Origin: Pleurocapsa sp. PCC 7319 | GTDB taxonomy: Bacteria; Cyanobacteriota; Cyanobacteriia; Cyanobacteriales; Xenococcaceae | Assembly: GCF_000332195.1 (NCBI RefSeq) | Contig: NZ_KB235922.1 | Coordinates: 1,423,902 to 1,487,901 of the forward strand | Reading direction: 5' to 3' | Length of the DNA stretch: 64,000 bases | In this document: piece after piece, positions 10,301 through 15,586 of the stretch | Position numbering within the stretch: the first letter of the stretch is position 1 | Layout of the letters: every line of letters starts with the position of its first letter | Made by a program: the position numbers and the translations under genes | The notes under the pieces: model-generated | Told to the model about the DNA's origin: nothing | Databases searched by the model: none | The model's input: the letters and a program-made list of their open reading frames with translations, nothing else

Positions 10301-10625
10301 GATAGCTCTAGACATGACTCAGAAATATGAACTATTTAATGGCACTAGTAGTATAGATTATTTATGCTGTGGAAGTTTGGGAAGAACCGAATTATTTGTT
10401 TTGGCAGCTCAAAGACTTAATAACCAAGATTGGCTGACATTCGCCCGAAAAAATGCAGCATTCGTAGTTGCCAGAGCCACAAAAAATAAAAACTATGGTC
10501 TTTTACCTCATTTAGCTGATTCTGTTTTAAGTCCTAGTTTTTTTAAAGGAAGTGCAGGATTAGGCTATCAGTTTTTACGTCTAGCAAATCCAAAGTCCTT
10601 ACCTTCAGTACTTATTTGGGAATAA
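7386..10625 (+). CDS. lanM: class II lanthipeptide synthetase LanM, three-Cys zinc type
   Basis: A 1079-residue bifunctional synthetase. The N-terminal dehydratase (DUF4135, about residues 130-640) has the kinase-like Lys in VVYKPKD and the metal-site LIDAD (D391). The elimination motif RFIVRPT is also present. The LanC-like cyclase (about 730-1079) has GLSHGASG and zinc ligands C945 (WCNG), C994 and C995 (CCGSLG). Three Cys ligands mark the ProcM-like group, known for relaxed substrate choice. Odd point: the catalytic-loop DxHxxN of LanM enzymes reads N374-C-H376-A-E-N379, losing the Asp that acts as base. A separate kinase and a HopA1-like gene lie upstream, and four precursor genes lie downstream. 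No ribosome-binding site is obvious before the ATG. Confidence 0.95.
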   Translation: MMKLATDPLVQLANNASSLSERINNNLSSQNNILTKSDQYLVEQQIINWCKLVGGKEKLEKSLYWYGLDLDSVCPLLKTSYLTKSSLPSWIKTFQALVQSSKNLSIELLEKKDLPIDSEHPFPFEDFYFPFILVARNKLNTQLASNYILQVFSHKAYQALERSLLKQLVDLGTETLLLEFNKVKETYYSQEQENLQTDESRACYTSFIQNIQQDGGVKFFDNYPVLARLITTTIDFWVESTAEFIQRLQNDLLAIKNTFSDNKSLGKVEFIDTSLSNPHHGKRFVLALTFSSGVKVVYKPKDLSLSVAFNQLFDWCNHQKISLPFKLTKILECQGYGWVEYIFQEPCLAQVEVNNFYKRAGMLLSLLYVLGAKNCHAENVIANGQYPVLIDADILMQPSTKNSDKPGEWFRDSVVGIGFLPAWDGDIDIKSSQDSSVLGNIHPHQVNSSREWKFINTDKMHLAPKSKIIPAGTNVVILDSKTIAPYDYQEDIVTGFEEIYRLLIEHKDTLIETETPLAKFKFSKSRFIVRPTLTYAITAKKSISPQYLNNGFDYSLLIDILNFNYSTTKNKSDTKEILTAEAKSLQRRDIPYFSVACDSNALEVEPNKLIQQFFKISSYQQLISRLKNLDRQDLALQLKMIRLSLYAKMAHRNKTNTTATQQDDYTQYAPLSSEQLIQEALKIGDSLVNSVIRHDDDCNWLSLEYMFKANRYQLQTLDNSLFTGRIGVCLFLAALAKVTGQSEYKDVALAALSPLLRSITKVEAQKRFVEPGLGIIGIGGIIYSLVKISHFLAEPELLRNAQELVKSITPEVIATDQKLDLVFGITGAIPGLLSLYQETEDRTVLDRAILCGNHLLSKQTGTFPRAWKTSEKAGSKPMTGLSHGASGIALSLLRLYAATSNSTYLEAAKEGVEYERNVFNKSLKRWPDFRLSAQANQLDIMYAWCNGSPGIGLARLGSLPIIKTKETYADIEIALDMTQKYELFNGTSSIDYLCCGSLGRTELFVLAAQRLNNQDWLTFARKNAAFVVARATKNKNYGLLPHLADSVLSPSFFKGSAGLGYQFLRLANPKSLPSVLIWE

Positions 10626-10691
10626 AAACAGAGCATTAATCATAATCTGAATCAAAGACATATTAGTATTAGTTACTAATTTAATTTAAAA

Positions 10692-10727
10692 AAAACAGCT
10701 TACTAAAACTAGCAGGCTGTTTTTTTT
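10692..10727 (+). terminator. rho-independent terminator after lanM
   Basis: Stem AAAACAGC / GCTGTTTT plus inner pairs, followed by a run of T. It separates lanM from lanA1, so the precursor genes are probably transcribed independently. A closely related copy lies at 13743-13778. Confidence 0.8.
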
Positions 10728-11008
10728 ACTTGTTTTGGATTAAACATGAGAAGACAACTCAATTATTTATATTCTTTAATCACTAAAATAAGCACCATTT
10801 TAAACAAAATTAAATCACTATTTAATTCAAACCGAGTTAATGGGTAAAATTATAATTTTAATGAATAAAAAAATTGCATATTTTGGATTCAAAACTGTTA
10901 TTTATTTTGTGGTCTTTTTGGCTTTAAGTTGTTTATTATTAGATCAGAAATTAAAAATAACTAATTTCTCTTAATCAACAAACTCAAAATTAATTGGAGA
11001 AAAAAACA
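10728..11008 (+). promoter_or_regulatory. lanA1 leader region with conserved stem-loop
   Basis: 281 bp of AT-rich non-coding DNA ahead of lanA1. Its last ~150 bp recur nearly unchanged before lanA3 and lanA4. They contain an 8-bp inverted repeat AGAAATTA / TAATTTCT (10946-10953 and 10962-10969), followed 27 bp later by the ribosome-binding site GGAGA. It probably holds the lanA1 promoter and an operator or 5' UTR structure. Confidence 0.55.
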
Positions 11009-11200
11009 ATGGCTAATATCAATATCGAAAACATCTCTGACTTGGCTTTAAATGGTAATGATTTGTTTGAAGATTCAGAAAGCTTTATTACTGAGCTTGA
11101 TGATAATGAACAAGCTATCATGGGTGGTTGCGCTGTTACTAACATTGGTGATTGCGGTAATACTGTAGGTGATTGTAGAGTGACTATCAATATCACATAA
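11009..11200 (+). CDS. lanA1: lanthipeptide precursor LanA1
   Basis: A 63-residue precursor. The ATG at 11009 is chosen because GGAGA lies at 10996-11000 with ideal spacing; an upstream in-frame TTG (10994) overlaps that site. The leader of about 40 residues is acidic and ends ...NEQAIMGG, a double-glycine cleavage site. The 23-residue core breaks into three modules each starting C-x-x-T: CAVTNIGD, CGNTVGD and CRVTINIT. The Cys and Thr residues are the expected ring formers. It is almost identical to lanA4. No transporter-protease gene that would cut at GG is seen nearby. Confidence 0.9.
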   Translation: MANINIENISDLALNGNDLFEDSESFITELDDNEQAIMGGCAVTNIGDCGNTVGDCRVTINIT

Positions 11201-11235
11201 GGTCGGAGTACTCTTTACTGTGAGAAGTTAGCTAG

Positions 11236-11370
11236 TTGACTTCTCACTGTCCTAAAGAGTCGGTGATTCTGGTCTTAAGTTTTTAGTTTTTAGTTTTTAG
11301 TTCAAATTGACTACTAATTACTAAAAGAAGTATTCCTAGAAGGAAGAGGCTGTAAACCCAGAACGATGCC
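11236..11370. repeat. dispersed non-autonomous element, copy 1 (family IV)
   Basis: This segment is absent from the otherwise matching sequence downstream of lanA4 (14369-14460), so it is an insertion. An inverted copy lies at 22340-22540. Shared landmarks are CCTAAAGAGTCGGTGATTCT at one end, TTTTTAG repeats and CAAATTGACTACTAATTACT in the middle, and AAACCCAGAACGATG at the other end. No coding capacity. Confidence 0.75.
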
Positions 11371-11436
11371 AACTCGGAGCTCTGAGTGGCTCCTAGAGAT
11401 GTAAAAAAGCTAGCAAGTATTTGGCTTTTGAGAGTA

Positions 11437-11464
11437 ATTGGTACAAAGATTTTTTTGTACCAAT
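11437..11464 (+). terminator. hairpin downstream of lanA1
   Basis: Inverted repeat ATTGGTACAAA / TTTGTACCAAT followed by a T-rich tail. The same hairpin is conserved after lanA4 (14473-14500). Likely terminator of the precursor transcript. Confidence 0.6.
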
Positions 11465-11527
11465 CTCTTTATTTAATATAAATAAAATAATTTTGTGATC
11501 CTTTAGTTTTACTCAAAACCAATTATT

Positions 11528-12535
11528 ATGATTATAAAAATGTATAAGCAAATAAACAATATATTTCAAAGCTATTTACTTGGACGTTTCAAACCATTAC
11601 CTAAAAGCGAAAATATTGATATTGCCTTGAATAAGCGAAAAGAAGTGACTCTGATGGCTCATTTGCCCTTGGAAGATCTTATCTGTATCAAGAAGATTAG
11701 TAATGCTAGTCAAGCTGGATTAGCAGCATTATTTAAAGGTAAACTAATTGATGCACAACAAGCATATACAGCCGCAAATAAAATAATCAAATCTAGTCAA
11801 TTTAACGATGAAAGTTTTCTAGTTGTCAAAGACCTTTTTAATGCTTCTCAAGGTTATTTTGATTATCGTCAAGGGAACTATGAAAATGCTAGAGTAAATT
11901 TACATATAGCTCTAGAAGCATGTATGGCTTTAGTCAACCAATATGGTTATGATTTCTTACGAGGAAGACCAATTCATCTCGCTAATAACTTAGTCAAAGT
12001 TGAAGCCTGCTCTGGGAATTATGAAAAAGCGATCAAAATTGCTTGCTACCTAATCAATAATATGAAAGGTAACTATAATAGCTCACTTGATAGAGATATC
12101 AATTTACTTGAACCTGTTCAACATTTATTATTAAAAGATGAACGCTTTGAAAGCTTCTTATTTACTCAAGTTTTTGAAGAAATTGCCAAACTACTTGCTA
12201 GTTGCGATGATAATAAATCAAATAAATTAGTTGATTTAGCTACTGATCTTATTGGAGAATGTAGCCCATCATCAAATAAACAATTTGATCGAGAATATAC
12301 TTGGTTTAAGAATAAACAAACTTTACAAAAAGGTAAAACTGTTGAATTTCTTGAAAAATCTAGTAAGTTTTTAGAAGAGGGAAGAGGTTATGCTAAGCAT
12401 TTATGGCATGCTACAGTTTTAGACCTACTAAAAATCTGCAACAACATAGACTCTGAAATATCACAAAGGCTACAACAACAGATCAGAGAAGATTTTTCTA
12501 ATTATAAGTATTTACCTAGTGTTTTAAAAGCGTAA
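11528..12535 (+). CDS. helical-repeat (TPR-like) protein of unknown function in the lanthipeptide locus
   Basis: A 335-residue, helix-rich protein without signal peptide or membrane segments. Stretches such as AGLAALFKGKLIDAQQAYTAANKI, SQGYFDYRQGNYENARVNL and SGNYEKAIKIACYLI have tetratricopeptide-like spacing of Gly/Ala/Tyr, in roughly three or four units between residues 55 and 190. I do not recognise a named family. An internal ATG at 11540 is an alternative start. It lies between lanA1 and lanA2 on the same strand, so it may bind precursors or regulate the locus, but nothing in the sequence proves this. Confidence 0.65.
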   Translation: MIIKMYKQINNIFQSYLLGRFKPLPKSENIDIALNKRKEVTLMAHLPLEDLICIKKISNASQAGLAALFKGKLIDAQQAYTAANKIIKSSQFNDESFLVVKDLFNASQGYFDYRQGNYENARVNLHIALEACMALVNQYGYDFLRGRPIHLANNLVKVEACSGNYEKAIKIACYLINNMKGNYNSSLDRDINLLEPVQHLLLKDERFESFLFTQVFEEIAKLLASCDDNKSNKLVDLATDLIGECSPSSNKQFDREYTWFKNKQTLQKGKTVEFLEKSSKFLEEGRGYAKHLWHATVLDLLKICNNIDSEISQRLQQQIREDFSNYKYLPSVLKA

Positions 12536-12700
12536 AATTCAAATAAATTATGTCTTTTGAAATATTTACTAACTATGGCGTCGCCATGGCAAACCACAGC
12601 CTATTTAAAGGTTTTTCTCTCATAGTGAGATCGCCATAACTAAAAATAAATAATTTCTATCAAGCAATAAACACAAAATTAATAAAAAAAAATAACAACA

Positions 12701-12940
12701 ATGCCTAATATCAACATCGACAATATCTCTGACTTAGACCTAAATGGTAATGATTTATTTGAAGATTCAGAAAGCTTTATTACTGAGCTAAGTGATGATA
12801 ACGAACAAGCTATTATTGGTGGTTGCCTGTTTACCGGTGGTTGTTTGTTTACTGATGGCTGCGGTTTAACTCGAATTGGTGGTTGCGGTAACACTATAGG
12901 ACAATGCGGTAACACTATAGTTATAAATATAAGTATCTAA
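12701..12940 (+). CDS. lanA2: lanthipeptide precursor LanA2
   Basis: A 79-residue precursor. Its leader is nearly the same as that of LanA1/3/4 and ends ...NEQAIIGG. The core is the longest of the set, with five C-x-x-T modules: CLFTGG, CLFTDG, CGLTRIGG, CGNTIGQ and CGNTIVINISI. Unlike its paralogues, it has no Shine-Dalgarno sequence (AATAACAACA precedes the ATG) and lacks their conserved 5' stem-loop region, so it may be expressed differently. The upstream 165 bp carry no repeat I recognise. Confidence 0.88.
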   Translation: MPNINIDNISDLDLNGNDLFEDSESFITELSDDNEQAIIGGCLFTGGCLFTDGCGLTRIGGCGNTIGQCGNTIVINISI

Positions 12941-13020
12941 TGGCTTCATAAATTTCGATAACTTTAGCTCACGATGTTTTTAACTTGGCTTTTTCCTATT
13001 GCTTTTGCATCAGAGGTTTG

Positions 13021-13130
13021 GTTGAGCCCTAAATCTTTACCTTCAGTGCTTATTTGGCAATAGAAACTGAGCATTAATCATAATCTAAATCAAAGACATA
13101 TTAGTATTAGTTACTAATTTAATTTATATC
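13021..13130 (+). pseudogene. duplicated 3' end of lanM with its downstream flank
   Basis: Sequence at about 13027-13064 encodes the last residues of LanM (PKSLPSVLIW followed by Gln and stop, against Glu-stop in lanM). It continues into the same downstream flank (GAGCATTAATCATAATCT...) for about 60 more bases. This is a remnant of a segmental duplication covering the lanM end plus the lanA leader region, and explains the origin of lanA3. Confidence 0.8.
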
Positions 13131-13332
13131 ACGTGAAAAGCTCAGTAATTAAAATAAAATAAATTGGTCAACTTACGACTTTAATAAATACAAAAAAATG
13201 TATATTTTAGATTCAATACTATTGCTTATTTTGTGATTTTTTTGATTCTAAGTTGTTTATTATTAGATCAGAAATTAAAAATAACTAATTTCTCTTAATT
13301 AACAAACTCAAAATTAATTGGAGAAAAAAATA
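13131..13332 (+). promoter_or_regulatory. lanA3 leader region with conserved stem-loop
   Basis: Copy of the lanA1 leader region. The 8-bp inverted repeat AGAAATTA / TAATTTCT is at 13270-13277 and 13286-13293, and the GGAGA ribosome-binding site begins at 13320. Likely promoter/5' UTR of lanA3. Confidence 0.55.
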
Positions 13333-13545
13333 ATGACTAATATTAATATCGACAATATCTCTGACTTAGACCTAAATGGTAATGATTTGTTTGAAGATTC
13401 AGAAAGCTTTATTACTGAGCTAAGTGATGGTAATGAACAAGCTATTATTGGTGGTTGTGTTCTTACTCCGATTGGTGATTGCGTTCATACTCAAGGATGC
13501 GGTAATACTATGATTTGCCCAGCAATTTCATGGGCTTTGAGTTGA
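13333..13545 (+). CDS. lanA3: lanthipeptide precursor LanA3 with transposon-derived C-terminus
   Basis: A 70-residue precursor; the ATG at 13333 lies behind GGAGA. The leader matches LanA2 and ends ...NEQAIIGG. The core has three C-x-x-T modules (CVLTPIGD, CVHTQG, CGNTMI), then CPAISWALS and stop. From about 13512 the DNA is the antisense of an IS630 transposase fragment, so the last nine or ten residues are encoded by the remnant and replace the ancestral tail. The result is a fourth Cys in a new context and a bulky Trp-containing end, unlike its paralogues. Whether it is still processed cannot be told from sequence. Confidence 0.85.
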   Translation: MTNINIDNISDLDLNGNDLFEDSESFITELSDGNEQAIIGGCVLTPIGDCVHTQGCGNTMICPAISWALS

Positions 13546-13660
13546 TGCCATTGTGTTTCAGCCCCATTCATATCAGAACAATAAGGTGGCAAGAAAAATA
13601 ATAGTAATTCTTGTATTGCGCTAGAGTCTCTTCTTATTGTCGATTAAGTTCGATGCGTAG
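13512..13660 (-). pseudogene. IS630-family transposase fragment
   Basis: On the minus strand, 13512-13610 reads as an unbroken piece of a cyanobacterial IS630 DDE transposase near its C-terminus: FFLPPYCSDMN then GAETQWHQLKAHEIAGQI, including the catalytic Glu region. Weaker similarity may extend to about 13660. The rest of the element is missing. It overlaps the 3' end of lanA3 in antisense. Confidence 0.8.
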
Positions 13661-13742
13661 TGGTGCAAGCATTTTTTCTTCATTATTTCACTTAATCATC
13701 TTATATTTAATTACAACCATCTACTTACTAATTTAATTTATA

Positions 13743-13778
13743 AAAAACAGCCTACTGGTTTTAGTAAGCTGTTTTTTT
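13743..13778 (+). terminator. rho-independent terminator, copy of the lanM terminator
   Basis: AAAACAGC / GCTGTTTT stem with T-run, paralogous to 10692-10727. The sequence after it (GAGAAGACAACTCAATTATT) also matches the lanM downstream region, showing that it came with the duplication. Confidence 0.75.
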
Positions 13779-14176
13779 TACTTATTTCGGATTAAATCCG
13801 AGAAGACAACTCAATTATTTATATTCTTTTATTACTAAAACAAACACCGTTTTAAATAAAATTAAAATTGCTATTTATAGACGTTTTCAATGGGATAGAC
13901 CCTACTAAAATTAATTATTGCGTACCCATTAACCATCAGCCATCAGTTTTTTTGAATTTTTAGTGTGATCTAATCACGTGAAAAGCGCAGCAATTAAAAT
14001 AAAATTAATTGGTCAATTTACGACTTTGATAAATACAAAAAATTGCATATTTTGCGTTCAAAACTATTATTTATTTTGTGGTCTTTTTGAGCTTAAATTG
14101 TTTACTATTAGATCAGAAATTAAAAATAACTAATTTCTCTTAATCAACAAATTCAAAATTAATTGGAGAAAAAACA
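13779..14176 (+). promoter_or_regulatory. lanA4 leader region with conserved stem-loop
   Basis: A copy of the lanA1 leader region interrupted by unrelated AT-rich sequence at about 13880-13980. The inverted repeat AGAAATTA / TAATTTCT is at 14115-14122 and 14131-14138. The GGAGA ribosome-binding site is at about 14164-14168. Confidence 0.55.
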
Positions 14177-14368
14177 ATGGCTAATATCAATATTGAAAAC
14201 ATCTCTGACTTAGCTCTAAATGGTAATGATTTGTTTGAAGATTCAGAAAGCTTTATTACTGAGCTTGATGATAATGAACAAGCTATTATGGGTGGTTGCG
14301 CTGTTACTAACATTGGTAATTGCGATAATACTGTAGGTGATTGTAGGGTGACTATCAATATCACATAA
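14177..14368 (+). CDS. lanA4: lanthipeptide precursor LanA4
   Basis: A 63-residue precursor, nearly identical to LanA1. The leader ends ...NEQAIMGG, and the core has three C-x-x-T modules (CAVTNIGN, CDNTVGD, CRVTINIT) that differ from LanA1 at two positions (both Asp/Asn or Gly/Asp changes). The start is supported by GGAGA eight bases upstream. The downstream flank is collinear with that of lanA1 but lacks the 11236-11370 insertion. It is a recent duplicate, and both copies remain open. Confidence 0.9.
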   Translation: MANINIENISDLALNGNDLFEDSESFITELDDNEQAIMGGCAVTNIGNCDNTVGDCRVTINIT

Positions 14369-14472
14369 GTTCGGAGTACTCGTTAACGCGAGAAGCTAGC
14401 TACGTAACTCGGAGCTCCAAGTTGGATCCTTAAGATGTAAAAAAGCTAGCAAGTATTTGGCTTTTGAGAGTG

Positions 14473-14500
14473 ATTGGTACAAAAAAGTCTTTGTACCAAT
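14473..14500 (+). terminator. hairpin downstream of lanA4
   Basis: Inverted repeat ATTGGTACAAA / TTTGTACCAAT, followed by CTTCTTATTT. Paralogous to 11437-11464. Confidence 0.6.
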
Positions 14501-14562
14501 CTTCTTATTTAGTATAAACAAAATAACTTGTTTTAACCGATATGCCCCTTAAAGGTAGTCTC

Positions 14563-15249
14563 ATGAAAAGTAAAACCATACTGTCTCTTATAGGATTCCC
14601 TCTAGCTTCATTAGTTATATTTTTTGTACTAACAAATAGTAGACCAATTATTAATTTGAGTGCAGCTAACATGGAACAAAAAGTTATGTTAAACAAAGAG
14701 ACTAGACAAGTTGAAAACTTTGATTCAATTAACATTCAGGGAGACTATAGTATCGAAATTGTTTGCCAAGAAGAGCCAAGTATTGAACTCCAAAGCTTTA
14801 AAGATATTTTGACATTAGTTCAAACAGAAGTAAGGGATAATACTTTATTTATTTTTCCCAAAAGTAAAATTCCTAATGATGAAGATATTAAAATTAAAAT
14901 CTCAGCTATTAACTTAAACAACATTTATGCTTTAGGCGCCAATAATATCCGAGTAAATAACCTCAAAAATGAGCAGACAAATATTAATTTAAATGGTAGT
15001 TCTAACTCTAAGATATTTGGAAAAACCGGAGAACTAAATGTAACGATATCCGGTCAAGCAAACTTTGATGCCCAGAAATTTGCATCACAGAAAGTTAAGC
15101 TTGATTTGTCTGGGTCTGTAATGATACAAGTTCAAGCAAATGAGAAACTCGATATAGCGATGAATGGTGCGGGAGCTATTTATTATCATGGCAATCCTAA
15201 GATAGCAACTAGGAATATAAAGGGACCAGTCATTATCAAACAAAAATGA
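14563..15249 (+). CDS. head-GIN (DUF2807) exported protein
   Basis: A 228-residue protein with an N-terminal hydrophobic helix (about residues 8-24), probably a signal peptide or anchor. It is followed by a DUF2807 domain starting ETRQVENFDSINIQGDYSIEI and continuing in beta-strand repeats of Asn/Gly/Ser (LNGSSNSKIFGK, LNVTISGQANFDA, IAMNGAGAIYYHG). Such domains form right-handed beta structures on exported proteins of unknown function. I prefer the ATG at 14563 because AAAGG lies 8 bases upstream and the signal starts there; an in-frame ATG at 14542 would add seven residues. It is the last gene of the lanthipeptide region, but a functional link is not shown. Confidence 0.72.
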   Translation: MKSKTILSLIGFPLASLVIFFVLTNSRPIINLSAANMEQKVMLNKETRQVENFDSINIQGDYSIEIVCQEEPSIELQSFKDILTLVQTEVRDNTLFIFPKSKIPNDEDIKIKISAINLNNIYALGANNIRVNNLKNEQTNINLNGSSNSKIFGKTGELNVTISGQANFDAQKFASQKVKLDLSGSVMIQVQANEKLDIAMNGAGAIYYHGNPKIATRNIKGPVIIKQK

Positions 15250-15323
15250 ATGCCATTAACAACTAGCTATTAAAATCAAATAATCTCATTATAATTTGAT
15301 ATTTAGAGCAATTTCTGCATTTC

Positions 15324-15354
15324 AGTCCAAGAAAAATCTTGGGCTATTTTTTTT
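15324..15354 (+). terminator. rho-independent terminator
   Basis: Stem AGTCCAAGA / TCTTGGGCT with a 4-nt loop and a following T-run. It ends the DUF2807 gene and the lanthipeptide region. Confidence 0.8.
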
Positions 15355-15396
15355 ATTTCAAAGCCTATTGACAAAAGGATTGTAGAACATTCATCA

Positions 15397-15488
15397 TATA
15401 GCATTATGCTTTAAGCTTAGGACAGAAGATATTGGTTCAAAGGGAACAGGGAATAGAAAATGTCCTAATATTTTCTCGTGGTGCTATA
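15397..15488. repeat. MITE-like element family I, copy a
   Basis: 92 bp running from TATAGC...TTAGGACA to TGTCCTAAT...GCTATA. The ends are imperfect inverted repeats of about 27 bp. The interior contains GGGAACAGGGAATAG instead of the usual GTAAC repeats. Related copies are at 17938, 25196, 29894 and 30376, with a half copy at 54174. Confidence 0.65.
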
Positions 15489-15586
15489 TAATCATTATTC
15501 AAAGATGCTCGTTTGCTTTTTGGTCGCAGCGATCGCACGCACTCGCCGTACCAGCACAGGCGATCGCTTTTTAGCGAATTGTTGGA

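Noticed and set aside
10990-14364. Minus-strand frames opposite lanA1-lanA4 (MILIVTLQSPTV and similar)
   Set aside because: They lie antisense to the precursors, whose start signals and conserved leader support the plus strand.
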